Shown: positions 38,553 to 48,549, numbered from the stretch's first letter. The stretch: DNA of 64,000 nucleotides from CANKHA01 sp963731585 (GCA_963731585.1 CAVSWC010000013.1:248001-312000), one strand, 5' to 3'. Translations and numbers: made by a program. The notes: generated from the sequence alone by a model not told the origin.

Positions 38553-38597
38553 TTCGGATTCCGGGCTCGCGGGCTTCGCCCGCGCCCCGGAATGACG
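38553..38597. repeat. Palindromic repeat, family B, copy 2 (right flank of GIY-YIG gene)
   Basis: GGATTCCGGGCTC ... GCGCCCCGGAATGAC is a strong hairpin with inner arm GCGGGC-TTCG-CCCGC. It is inverted relative to copy 1. Its end overlaps the first possible start codon of ligA (ATG at 38592 within GGAATGACGG). Confidence 0.75.
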
Positions 38598-40769
38598 GAA
38601 GATAAAGCTATGGCCTCCCCGCGATGCCAGCAAAGTCCCCGTCGACGCCCTGAGCGAGAAGCAGGCCAAAACCGAGCATGCGCGGCTGGCGGCGGAGATC
38701 GCGGCGCATGACAAGCGCTATTACCAGGACGACGCACCGACGGTGTCCGACACTGCGTATGACAAGCTGCGCCAGCGCTACCTGGCGATCGAGGCGCGCT
38801 TTCCAAATCTGCGCACGCCGGAAAGCCTGAGCGTGCGCGTTGGCGCGGCGCCCGCGCGCGGCTTTGCCAAGGTGCGCCACAGCGTGCCGATGCTCTCGCT
38901 CGACAACGCCTTCGCGCAGCAGGACGTCACCGACTTCGTCGACCGCATCCGCCGCTTCCTGCGGATCGATCCAACAGAGAAGGCTGTTTTCACCGCCGAG
39001 CCGAAGATCGACGGGCTCTCGCTCTCACTGCGTTACCAGGACGGCGAGCTTGTACGCGGCGCGACGCGCGGCGACGGCAGCGAGGGCGAAGACGTCACCG
39101 CCAATGTGAAGACGGTGAAGGCGATCCCGCACAACCTCAAGGGCAAGAACCTGCCGGCGGTGATCGAGGTGCGTGGCGAAATCTACATGACCAAGGCGGA
39201 TTTCCTCGCGCTCAACAAGCGGCAGGCGGAGGCGGGCGGGCAGATCTTTGCCAACCCGCGCAACTCCGCCGCCGGCTCGCTGCGGCAGAAAGATCCGTCG
39301 ATCACCGCCGCGCGTCCGCTCGGGTTCTTCGCCTATTCCTGGGGCGAGTCGAGCGAACGGCCGGCCGATACCCAGTCCGGCATGCTGAAATGGTTCCACA
39401 AAGCCGGCTTCGACACCAACCCGCTGTGGAAGACGGTGTCATCGGTGGAAGAAATGCTCGCCTTCCACCGCGCCATCGAAACCGAGCGCGCCAAGCTCGA
39501 TTACGACATCGACGGCGTGGTTTACAAAATCGACCGGCTGGACTGGCAGGAGCGGCTCGGCTTCGTCTCGCGCAGCCCGCGCTGGGCGGTCGCGCATAAA
39601 TTCGCAGCCGAGCAGGCCACCACGGTGATCAACGGGATCGAGATTTAGGTCGGTCGCACCGGGGCGCTCACGCCGGTGGCGAAGCTCGAGCCGGTGACCG
39701 TCGGTGGCGTGGTCGTGCAGAACGCCTCGCTGCACAACGAGGACTATATCAAGGGCATCGGCAACGATGGCGAGCCGATCCGGGGCGGCGTCGACATCCG
39801 CATCGGCGATAGCGTCACCGTGCAGCGGGCAGGGGACGTGATCCCGCAGATCGTCGATGTGCTGCTTGAGAAGCGGCCGAAGGGCGCCAAGCCATATCTC
39901 TTCCCCACCCTCTGTCCGGCCTGTGGCAGCCACGCCGTGCGCGAGCTCAATCCGCGCAGCGGGCGGGAGGATTCGGTGCGCCGCTGCACCGGCGGACTGA
40001 TCTGCCCGGCGCAGGCGGTGGAGCGGCTGCGCCATTTCGTCGGCCGCGACGGCTTCGACATCGAAGGCTTCGGCGAAAAGCAGGTGCAGGCCTTCTATGC
40101 GGAAGGCATCGTCATGGAGCCCGCCGATATCTTCACCTTGCAGGCGCGCGACACGACACGCGGCCAAGAAGCTGGCGGAGCGCGAAGGCTACGGCGAGAC
40201 CTCCACGCGCAACCTGTTCGCCGCCATCGAGGCGCGGCGCACCATCCCGCTCAACAGGCTGATTTACTCGCTCGGCATCCGCCATGTGGGCGAAACCAAT
40301 GCGCGCCTGCTGGCGCGGCATTACGGAACGATCGAAGCCTTCCAGTCCGGCGTCATCGCGGCGGGCGAGGACAAGGACAGCGACGCCTTCCAGGAACTCA
40401 CCACCATCGGGGGGATCGGCGAGGTGGTGGGCGAAGCTATCGTCGAATTCTTCAAGGAGAAGAAAAACCGTGAGGCAGTCGAGCGGCTGCTGCAGCAGAT
40501 CACGGTCACGCCGATGGAGCAGGTAAAGCGTGACAGCCCTGTCGCCGGCAAGACCGTGGTCTTCACCGGCGCGCTGGAGAAGATGACGCGCGAGGAGGCC
40601 AAGGCGATGGCCGAGCGGCTGGGCGCCAAAGTTTCCGGATCGGTGTCGAAGAAGACCGATTATCTCGTCGCCGGTCCCGGCGCCGGCTCCAAGCTGAAAG
40701 AGGCGCAGAAGCACGCGGTGAAGGTGCTGACGGAAGATGACGTGGTTCAAGCTGATCGGGGGGCGGTGA
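38592..40769 (+). CDS. ligA: NAD-dependent DNA ligase LigA, three frameshifts and one stop
   Basis: Essential ligase sealing nicks with NAD. Corrected order: VPVDALSEKQAKTEHARLAAEIAAHDKRYYQDDAPTVSD (domain Ia, NAD binding), catalytic lysine in AEPKIDGLSLSLRY, VEVRGEIYM-like segment, NPRNSAAGSLRQKDP, DYDIDGVVYKID, then an in-frame TAG at 39646 where relatives have Gln (IEI-Q-VGRTGALTPVAKLEPV), the OB fold, the four-Cys zinc finger (LCPACGS and RRCTGGLICPAQ), helix-hairpin-helix repeats and a BRCT domain (GKTVVFTGALEKMTREEAK). Extra bases at 38625, 40156 and 40742. The stop at 40767-40769 gives WFKLIGGR. Start 38592 or 38610 (MASP). Confidence 0.9.
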
Positions 40770-41036
40770 GGAATGCTTACTTCACGCTGCTGAGTAGCCT
40801 TGTACACCACTGCTAGTCCGGCGCCGTGCATTTCGCCCACCAGTTGAGCGCTATTTAATAAATTCCGACGAGTAGGCTTCCAGCAGTTGATTTGCCCTGC
40901 TTGTGGGATATAGCCTGCTGATACGGAGGGGGGCCTCCAAACAAAACTTGAGTTGGACGTTCTCGGATTCCGTTCACACCGGCCGCAAATCCATTCGCCT
41001 GCTGAGAATGGAGCGGCGGCCACAGGGGGGATTTCC

Positions 41037-42159
41037 ATGAACTCTTAGCAAGACCAAAAACTTGTGTTTGGCAGCGGTCGGGATTTTGGGTGGTTCTTTC
41101 TTGATCGGAGCCAGCCAGGTTCATGCCCAGACCGCCATTCTGTCTACTCAATCTGCAGAGGCGGTGCGCGCCTACTGGACGCCGCAGCGGATGAGGGACG
41201 CAAAGCCGGTGACCCTTCCGATCTCGTCGGAGCCGCTGGGCGAAATGAACGCAACGGCGGCTGAGGCAGTCCCGCCGCAGGGAGCACCGGGAGGTCCTGC
41301 TGCCGGCAAGCTCGAGGCATCGATGGCGGTCAAATTCTACACGCCGAAAGCGGACGAGGATGACGGCGTTGCTCCGTTGCAGTCGAGTTCTTTCGGGGCT
41401 CACTTCACCACACACCGAGTGTTCCCGACTGCCGCCGCACAAACCTATCCGGCCTTAACAGCAGGGAAGCTGTTCTTCACCAAGCCCGGCATTGGAAATT
41501 TCGTTTGCTCCGCTGAGGTTGGGCGGCAGCGTCTCTTATTCACGGCCGGGCACTGCGTGTACGGCGCTGACATGAATCCGAAGCGCTTCTACAACAACTT
41601 CCTCTTTGTTCCGGGCTTGGCGAACGGCGTCGGTCCGACGGGCAGCTGGACTTGGCGGGCGGCGCAGGCCGCTGCATCGTGGAGGGCCGGCACCGGCGGC
41701 GTGCCCAATGCGCAGGACCTTGCGATCATTGAAGTGAATGACAGGGTGTTTAGCGCCACCGTGCGGAAGATCTCGTTCTTCACTGGCTTTAACGGATGGA
41801 GGACGAGCACAGCTCACGCGAATCACGTCACCATGCTCGGCTACCCATGCAACATCGACAGCTGTAACCTGATGCAGCGAACCGATGCGGGCATCCATTC
41901 GTCCGGCGGAAACAACACGTTCAGATTCGGATCTGCGGCGCGCGGCGGTCAGAGCGGCGGTCCTATCCTGGAGAATTTCGGAGTTGCCGGCGCGGGCCAT
42001 CCGGCTCCTGGCGGGTTCGGCTTCAACGTGTCGCTGTCGAATGCCTCCTATGGACCGACTGCCACCGAACCGAAATACATTGGTGCGTCTCACCGAAATC
42101 AAGAGTTCATCAACATGCTCAATCAGATGTGTGCTCTGAAAGCGGGCAACTGTTCGTGA
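41037..42159 (+). CDS. Secreted trypsin-like (V8-type) serine protease, frameshift at start
   Basis: An exported serine endopeptidase. The ATG at 41037 follows GGGGGG; an extra T at 41046 breaks the frame before SKTKNLCLAAVGILGGSFLIGASQVHAQ, a signal peptide. A pro-region contains AYWTPQRMRDAKPVTLP. The protease domain has catalytic His in LLFTAGHCVYG (codon 41551), Asp in NAQDLAIIEV (41716) and Ser in ARGGQSGGPIL (41953). Two Cys pairs (FVCSAEVGRQ...GHC; GYPCNIDSCN) may form disulphides. The layout fits the glutamyl-endopeptidase-like family. A terminator follows at 42196, so it is probably a single-gene unit. Confidence 0.85.
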
Positions 42160-42195
42160 CGGACCGATCTCGGTCGCTGACCACATCAGTTGACG

Positions 42196-42229
42196 AGCCG
42201 GGGGGCTTCAGCCCCCCGGCTCTTTTTTT
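42196..42229 (+). terminator. Rho-independent terminator after the serine protease
   Basis: An 11-bp perfect stem AGCCGGGGGGC / GCCCCCCGGCT (42196-42206, 42211-42221) with loop TTCA, followed by seven T (42223-42229). Confidence 0.93.
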
Positions 42230-42398
42230 GCGCTTCGGACGATGAGGGCCGGGTTCGCGACCTCCAGTCAGCAGCGGGGCCGGAGCATGTGAATGCACTG
42301 ACAACGGCTGAGCCACGGGGACTAAATTACTGTCGCAGGATACTTATATAGCCAGAAGCGAGGCGCGGGCGCCCATAGCCCATCGTCGGAGGAACATC

Positions 42399-42674
42399 GT
42401 GACGAAGAAGCTCGTTTGGCAGATCTTCCTTTCTTGTCTTGGGTGCTCCGGGATGCAAGCCCAAGACGTGCAGCCCGAGCCCAAGCTGGAGCGACAATCA
42501 CCGCCGCATATCGCTGGGCCTTCCAATCCAGGTTATTGGACGAAGGAGCGCATGGAGAAGGCCCGTCCAATCGAGCTGCATCCAGGGCCAGGCTACAGGG
42601 CGCCCGAACGGCCCCGCCCAGGTACGGGCAAGTCAATAGGTGCCGGCGAGTCGCCGCCGGATCCTCGGAACTAA
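42399..42674 (+). CDS. Small exported protein sharing the protease pro-region motif
   Basis: 91 residues, GTG/ATG region AACATCGTGACGAAGAAG before MTKKLVWQIFLSCLGCSGMQAQ, a likely signal peptide. The mature part has GYWTKERMEKARPIELHPGP, which closely matches AYWTPQRMRDAKPVTLPISS in the pro-region of the protease 1.3 kb upstream (YWT-x2-RM-x2-A-x-P). The rest is Pro-rich and there is no protease domain. It may be a remnant, or a stand-alone pro-peptide acting as chaperone or inhibitor (inference). Its end approaches the convergent exporter gene. Confidence 0.6.
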   Translation: MTKKLVWQIFLSCLGCSGMQAQDVQPEPKLERQSPPHIAGPSNPGYWTKERMEKARPIELHPGPGYRAPERPRPGTGKSIGAGESPPDPRN

Positions 42675-42717
42675 CCGGCCCGCGGCAAAACCGGTGCCGG
42701 TTGTTGCTCGCGCGCGT

Positions 42718-43984
42718 TCAGTCCGGCGCCGTTAGCATCTTCGGCCGCACCAGCACGAGATACGCCGCCGTTGCGGCAACCAAAATCAGCGCCATCGTCA
42801 CCGCCAGCGGGAAAGCGCTGGTCGCGCCGGCAAGAACGGTCGTCGCGAACTGCGCCGCCGCCGCGCCGAGCGCCATCTGCCCGAAGCCGGCGATCCCGGA
42901 GGCGGCGCCTGCCGCCTGCGGCCGCACGCTGACCGCGCCGGCGAAGGAATTCGGCAGCAGCAGCCCATTGCCCAGCGAGATGATGAGTTGCGGCAGGAAC
43001 AGCGTGGCCGGCCCGGCGTCCGGCAGCCAGCCGGTCAGTCCCACCGACAGCGCCACGCCGGCGAGCGAGACCAGCAGGCCCCACCAGATCATGCGGTCGA
43101 CGCCGTACCAGGCGGAATAGCGCCAGGCGCCGAAATTTCCGGCGAGATAGCCGAGGGCGTTGATGGCGAACCACAGACCGTATTCCGCGGATGTCCGGCC
43201 CATGATGCTCACCACGACATGCGGCCCGCCACCGAGAAAGAGAAAGAACGGCGCGGTGCCGAGCGCGGCGCAGAGCACATAGCCGGCAAAACGCCGGTCG
43301 CTGGTGAGCGCGCGGATTTCCGGCAGAAAGCGGATCGGCTTGGCGTCGGGATGCACCAAGCGCGTTTCCGGCAGGGCAAGCGCGGCCCAGGCGACAACGA
43401 TCAGGCAGGCGCACGGTAATGAAGATGAAAATCGATTGCCAGCCGAACAGCGTGTCGAGGAAGCCGCCGAGCAGCGGCGCGATCATCGGCGCGGCGATCA
43501 CCACCATGGTCACCGAGGCGATCATCGAGGCCGCGCGGTCGCGGTGGTAGAGATCGCGGATGATGGCGCGCCCGACCACAAGCCCGGTGGACGCGCCGAG
43601 CGCCTGCAGGCTGCGCGCGATGATCAGCCCGGTGATGCTGCTCGCGAGCAGGGCGGCGGCGCTCATCACCGCGGTGAGCGCCAGCCCGGCGAGGATCACC
43701 GGCCGGCGGCCGAACCTGTCCGACAAGGGGCCGAGCGCGAGCTGGGAAAAAGCCAGCACCAGAAGATAAAGCGACACGGTGAGCTGAACGGTATCGGCAG
43801 AGGCATTGAGCACCACGGCGAGATTGGGCACCGCCGGTACGATGATGTTGAGCGTCAGCGGCGCGATCGCCGTCATCGCGATCAGCAGCGCCAAGAGCTT
43901 GCGCCGCGCGCTCTTGGCGGCGGCGGTTTCCGGTCCGTCGGTGTGCTGGGGAAGCGGGGTGTGCACGCGTTGGTCCTTAGGCAA
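42718..43984 (-). CDS. Bcr/CflA-type multidrug exporter (MFS), one frameshift
   Basis: A 12-helix drug:proton antiporter of the major facilitator superfamily. N-terminal half: LLALLIAMTAIAPLTLNIIVPAVPNLA, the MFS motif A GPLSDRFGRRPVILAG, RSLQALGASTGLVVGRAIIRDLYHRDRAA and MVVIAAPMIAPLLGGFL, the Bcr/CflA signatures. An extra C near 43412 shifts the frame between FIFITV and ACLIVVAWAALALPETR. The second half continues normally to LVLVRPKMLTAPD. Substrate unknown. Confidence 0.9.
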
Positions 43985-44034
43985 CAGGATAGGCGTTTTG
44001 GCGCAAAAGCGTTCCAGTATCGCGCGCGGGACTG

Positions 44035-45878
44035 TTATGCGCCCTTGAGCGACGCGGTGGCGCGATCGAGCCAGGCCTTGGTTGTCGGGTCGAGCAGGGG
44101 CGTGAGCGCCGCGCGCACGCTGCCGTGGTAGCCATCGACCCAGGCGAGCTCCTCGCGCGTCAGCAATTTCAGTTCGATCAGGCGGCGATCGAGCGGGGCG
44201 AGCGTGAGCGTCTCGAAGGCGTTGAGCTTTTTCTCCGCGCCTTCCACCACCGGCGCCGCGACCACCAGCACCAGGTTCTCGATGCGAATGCCGTAGCCGC
44301 CGGTTTTGTAATAGCCCGGTTCGTTCGAAAGAATCATCCCGCGCTGCAGCGCAGCGGTGCCGAGTTTCGAGATGCGCGCCGGGCCTTCATGCACGGAGAG
44401 ATAGCTGCCGACGCCATGGCCGGTGCCGTGATCGAAATCGAGCCCGGCCGCCCACAGATCGCGCCGCGCCAGCGTGTCGAGCTGCGCGCCGGTCGTGCCT
44501 TCGGGAAAAACCGCGCGCGCGATCGCGATATGCCCCTTCAGCACGCGGGTGAAGCGGTCGCGCATTTCGGCTGTCGGTTCGCCGACGATCACTGTGCGCG
44601 TCACGTCGGTGGTGCCGTCCTGATATTGTCCCCCGAATCGATCAGGAAGAGATCGCCGGGCGCGATGCGGCGGTTGCTCTTGCGCGTGACACGATAATGC
44701 ACCACCGCGCCGTTCGGCCCGCTGCCGGCGATGGTGGAGAAGGACACGTCCTTGAGCAGCCCGGTTTCGCGGCGGAAGCTTTCCAGCGCCTGCACCGCGT
44801 CGATCTCGGTCAACTTGCCGGAAGGCGCCTCGCGGTCGAACCAGGCGAGGAATTTCGCCAGGGCCGCGCCGTCGCGCAGGTGCGCCGCCTTCGCGCCGGC
44901 GATTTCCGCTGGATTCTTCACCGCCTTCATGCCGGCGATGGGATCGGGGCCGCGCAGCGGCACCCCGCCGTTCTGCATCACGATGCGGATGAGCGCATCC
45001 GCCGCCGTGGCTTGATCGAGCCGCACGCGAGCCTTGCCGGCAGCCTGTGCACTCAGATCGCTGACGAACGCCGCGGGCTCGCGCACGTCGGCGATCTGCT
45101 CCAGCGCGTGGCGCGTCTCATTGGTGAGCTTGCGCCCGTCGAGATAGAGCGCAGGCCGGCCTTCGCCGGGCACCATCGCAAAGCCGAGCGCAACCGGTAC
45201 ATGCGCCACATCCGCGCCGCGGATGTTGAAAGCCCAGGCCAGCGCGGGAGGATCGGAAATGATTAGGACATCGGCGCGCAGCTTGCGGAGCTCCTCGCGG
45301 ATGCGCATGAGCTTGCTGCTTGCATCCTCGCCGGCATAGCGCGCGTCATGCAGCGTCACCGCGCCGAGCGGCGGGTCGGGGCGATCTTTCCAGATCGCGT
45401 CGATCGGGTTCGGCTCGACCGCCAGCAAGGTCGCGCCGGCCGCGGTGCAGGCTTTGCCGAGCTTGTCGGCATTCTCCGCGGTATGCAGCCACGGGTCATA
45501 GCCGAGCTTGGCGCCCGCCGGCAGATTGGCTTCCAGCCATTCGGCGAGCGGCTTCTCCACCATATGCTCGATGCTGAATATATTGAGGTCGGTCTGCTCG
45601 CGCGCCTGCAGGGTATAGCGGCCGTCGGTGAACAGCACCGCGCGATCGGCGAGAATCAGCGCATTGCCGGCGGAGCCGGTGAAGCCGGTGAGCCAGGCGA
45701 GCTGTTCCTCGCAGGCCGGCAGATATTCGCTCTGGTGGCGGTCGGCATGCGGCACCAGGAATCCGTCGAGCCCGCGCCGCTTCAGTTCCGCGCGCAACGC
45801 GGCCACCCGCGGCGCGGTGGCTGCGCCGCCTGCGGGATCGTCGAAATTCTGGAATTTCGCTTCGTACATTGGCGGCAC
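44035..45878 (-). CDS. Xaa-Pro aminopeptidase (aminopeptidase P), one frameshift
   Basis: A metallopeptidase removing N-terminal residues before proline. Two creatinase-like N-terminal domains (VAALRAELKRRGLDGFLVPHADRHQSEYLP, FTGSAGNALILADRAVLFTDGRYTLQA) precede the pita-bread domain: LFLIDSG then, after a one-base loss at about 44632 in a G-run, QYQDGTTDVTRT (metal Asp ligands), GTGHGVGSYLSVHEGP (His ligand), LSNEPGYYKTGGYGIRIENLVLV (Glu ligands). About 610 residues, the long bacterial form. This is the one shift in a conserved gene here that is a loss and not a gain. Confidence 0.92.
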
Positions 45879-45893
45879 TCTATGGGCCGCCGC

Positions 45894-46942
45894 TCAGCGC
45901 GGCAATGCGCGCTTATCGCGCCGTGAAACCGGGAAGGACAATGGCCGCCGCAGCACCAGCGTCGTCCATTCGTCGAGCACAATCCGCCGTTCCAGCACCA
46001 GGCCCTGTGCGCGATAGGCAATGAGCGCCGCCTGCGCCTGATTGTTCAGCAGACCGGAGAGCACCACGTGTGCGCCGGGCGCCAGCAACCGGGCCAGCGG
46101 GCGCGCCAGCCGCTGCAGCGGCGCAAGCAGAATATTGGCCAGGATAAGATCGAATGGTCCGCGCGCACGAAAGCGATGGGCGTCGAGCCCGGCCGCAGAA
46201 ATGCATTCGATTGCGGGGGCCGCCGTGTTCAGCCGCGCATTCTCGCGCGCGACCGTGAGGGCAAGGGGATCAATGTCGCTCGCCAGGACGCGTCTTCGCA
46301 GCGCCTTGGCCGCCGCAATGGCGAGCACGCCGGTGCCGGTGCCGACGTCGAGGACACGAAATGAACCCCTCCTTGATCCTCTCCCCTGCTGGGGGAGGAA
46401 AGACTTGCGGCAGTCGGTCTCCCTTCCCCTGAAAGGGGGAGGGTTGGGGTGGGGGTCTTCTTTGTTTGCTGCCGCTTCACCAAGTGATCCAGCGCCAGCA
46501 GGCAGCCGCGCGTGGTGCCGTGGTGGCCGGTGCCGAAGGCGAGCGCGGCTTCGATCTCGATGCCGATGAGGTTCGCGCGCACGCGCGCGCGGTCATGCCG
46601 CCCATGCACCAGGAAGCGGCCGGCCGCGACCGGCGCGAGGCCTTCCAGGCTTGCCGCCACCCAGTCCTTGGCCTCGACCCGCTCGAACACCAGGGCATTG
46701 GCGAGTTCCGCGCCCATTTCCAATGCGACCAGCGCGCGGATGGCAGTCTCGTTCGGCGGCGCGGAGAAATAGACCGCCGCGGTCCATTGGCCGGCATCGG
46801 ACTCGAAGGCGGCGACCACCACGTTCTGCTCGTCCAGGCTTTCGGTGAGGAAATCGGCCAGCCGTTGCGCTGTCGCGCGGTCGGTGACAAGCCGCGTGCT
46901 GTGGCCGGCGGCGGTCCCGTACTTGGGCGCGTTATCAACCAT
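45894..46942 (-). CDS. prmA: Ribosomal protein L11 methyltransferase PrmA, interrupted by a palindromic element
   Basis: SAM-dependent trimethylation of ribosomal protein L11. Start chosen at 46942 (MVDNAPKYG); a longer frame to 47053 has no support. N-terminal substrate domain, then AKDWVAASLEGLAPVAAGRFLVHG and IEIEAALAFGTGHHGTTRGCLLALDHLVKR. The SAM-binding motif RVLDVGTGTGVLAIAAAKALRRRVLASDIDPLALTVA should follow at once. Instead about 97 bases of family A palindrome (46361-46457) intervene and the frame changes. DLILANILLAPLQRLA (motif IV, NI/NP-type) is intact. Either the gene is inactive, or one base within the element is misread and a long loop is present. Confidence 0.88.
46361..46457. 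repeat. Palindromic element, family A, inside prmA
   Basis: Arms GAACCCCTCC, CCTCTCCCCTGCTGGGGGAGG and CCCTTCCCCTGAAAGGGGGAGGG (two hairpins; the latter strings are about 21-23 bases, given here only by their ends CCTCTCCCC/GGGGGAGG and CCCTTCCCC/GGGGGAGGG). It ends GGTTGGGGTGGGGGTC. It separates two motifs of PrmA that are adjacent in relatives. Confidence 0.72.
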
Positions 46943-47011
46943 GGCTGACAGGTCCGGTCCGAAGGCCTGGGCGAAGAGCAGGCGACACAGCTTGTCCACC
47001 GCCGCCCACAG

Positions 47012-47162
47012 AGCGCGTTCAGCAAAAGTGGAGACCGGTTTTGCGGAAAGCAATCAAGCTTGCGCAGATTGCGTAGACTTATCTGCGGTACGCGCTCTAA
47101 CTCTTTATAATAGAGCGTTTTCTTCACGCGAACCGGATTTCACTTCGCTTGAAAACGCTCTC
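47012..47162. repeat. Interspersed palindromic repeat, family C, copy 2
   Basis: GCGCGTTCAGCAAAAGTGG and GACCGGTTTTGCGG open the block; GAGCGTTTTCTTCACGCG, ACCGGATTTCACTTCG and TTGAAAACGCTC close it. The outer arms AGAGCG/CGCTCT are complementary. It fills most of the gap between prmA and sodC. Confidence 0.75.
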
Positions 47163-47242
47163 CGATCAACCGGCTATCCACAGGCCGTTAACAGGAATAG
47201 GCTCCCGGCAAGCGTGCATCATCACTCATTGGGAGGACTTAC

Positions 47243-47758
47243 ATGCGCATAGCATTCCGACTTTTCGGGCTCACCGCCCTTGTCTTGGCTGCGGCTACCC
47301 TGCCGTCGCAGGCGCAGACGGCGAAGGCCGCGCTGAAGACCGCCGACGGCAAGGACGCTGGCAGCGTGACCCTGACGCAAACGCCATCGGGCGTTCTGCT
47401 GGCGCTCACGGCGAAAGGCCTGCCGCCGGGCGAGCATGCTTTCCATGTGCATGAGGTCGGCAAATGCGAGGCGCCGTTTACCTCCGCCGGCGGGCATTTC
47501 AATCCCGGCAAGAAGAAGCACGGTTTGATGGTGGCGGAAGGGGCGCATGGGGGCGACATGCCGAACCTGCATATCCCCGCGAGCGGCGAACTCGCCGTGG
47601 AAGTGCATAATCCGATGATCACGCTGGAGAAGGACAAGCCGAATTCGCTGTTGGATGCCGACGGCTCGGCGGTGATCATCCATGCCGGCAAGGACGACTA
47701 CAAATCCGATCCGACCGGCGAGGCCGGCGGGCGCATCGCCTGCGGCGTGGTGCAATAG
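47243..47758 (+). CDS. sodC: Periplasmic Cu,Zn superoxide dismutase SodC
   Basis: A 171-residue enzyme converting superoxide to peroxide and oxygen. Signal peptide MRIAFRLFGLTALVLAAATLPSQAQ. Copper ligands HAFHVHEVGKC; zinc site HFNPGKKKHG and the downstream GAHGGDMPNLHI with Asp; final copper His and active-site region SAVIIHAGKDDYKSDPTGEAGGRIACGVV, with the disulphide Cys pair (GKCEAP, RIACG). Ribosome site GGGAGGAC before ATG at 47243. Single gene between two repeats. Confidence 0.95.
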   Translation: MRIAFRLFGLTALVLAAATLPSQAQTAKAALKTADGKDAGSVTLTQTPSGVLLALTAKGLPPGEHAFHVHEVGKCEAPFTSAGGHFNPGKKKHGLMVAEGAHGGDMPNLHIPASGELAVEVHNPMITLEKDKPNSLLDADGSAVIIHAGKDDYKSDPTGEAGGRIACGVVQ

Positions 47759-47832
47759 GCGGCGGGTTGCCCGCTATTTGGCTGGCATTTCCACAGCAGT
47801 TCACAGCCCATCCACAGGTTCCCACACCGCTA

Positions 47833-47932
47833 TTCCGGGGCCCGCGCGTTAGCGCGAGCCCGGAATTCATAACCACCACCGGGAGTATGGATTCCGGGCT
47901 CGCCACTTCGTGGCGCCCTGGAACGACGGAAG
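47833..47932. repeat. Family B inverted doublet (REPIN-like)
   Basis: Left hairpin ATTCCGGGGCCCGCGCG ... CGCGAGCCCGGAAT and right hairpin GGATTCCGGGCTCGCC ... GGCGCCCTGGAACGAC stand in opposite orientations separated by about 20 bases (TCATAACCACCACCGGGAG). This is the arrangement of REP doublets. The same pair in the same orientation flanks the GIY-YIG gene at 38229-38534. Confidence 0.75.
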
Positions 47933-47981
47933 GGCGGCTTGCGCTAATGACAACCGCGCGGGTTTGCCTCTAAAGGAATGC

Positions 47982-48488
47982 ATGCAAGAAACTGCCGCCA
48001 AGCCTGCACGCCCGAAAACCCTCAAGCGCTGGCTCAAGAGCACCTCGAACCGCACCTTCGCGCTTTATCCGGTGCTGGTGTTTTTGTTTGAATATCTCTG
48101 GCATGGCGGCCGCATCCATTTCATCGGCTGGAACCTGCTGTTGGGCATCCCGCTGCTGATCTGGGGCTATGGGCAGTACCGGCTGTCGGGAAATTATCGC
48201 GAGCGCGTCGGCGGCGGCGGCCCCGGCATCGAGATCCCGCCCGAGCGCATGGTTGATCAGGGCATCTATGCTTACACGCGCAACCCGATGTATCTCGGCC
48301 ATCTGATCTTCATGCTCGGGCTGGCGATCACTTTCTGGTCCTGGGCGGCGGTGCTGCTGCTTGCTTTCCACCTTTACTGGTTCCAGCAGCGCGTGCTGGA
48401 AGACGAGGCACGGCTGATCCCAATTTTCGGCCCGCCCTACATCGACTATATGCGCCGCGTGAAGCGCTGGATCCCTTACGTCATCTGA
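47982..48488 (+). CDS. Membrane methyltransferase of the isoprenylcysteine/phospholipid methyltransferase type
   Basis: 168 residues with about four transmembrane segments. The C-terminal part has QGIYAYTRNPMYLGHLIFMLGLAI and VLEDEARLIPIFGPPYIDYMRRVKRWIP, the signature of the ICMT/PEMT superfamily (RNPMY-G and E-x2-L-x3-FG-x2-Y). It uses SAM. The substrate is not predictable. ATG at 47982 follows AAAGGAATGC. Confidence 0.82.
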   Translation: MQETAAKPARPKTLKRWLKSTSNRTFALYPVLVFLFEYLWHGGRIHFIGWNLLLGIPLLIWGYGQYRLSGNYRERVGGGGPGIEIPPERMVDQGIYAYTRNPMYLGHLIFMLGLAITFWSWAAVLLLAFHLYWFQQRVLEDEARLIPIFGPPYIDYMRRVKRWIPYVI

Positions 48489-48549
48489 ACCCGCCGGGGC
48501 GCACCGATTTCGGTTGCCCGGAGACCGGCGGCATCTATTGCGCACCCGG

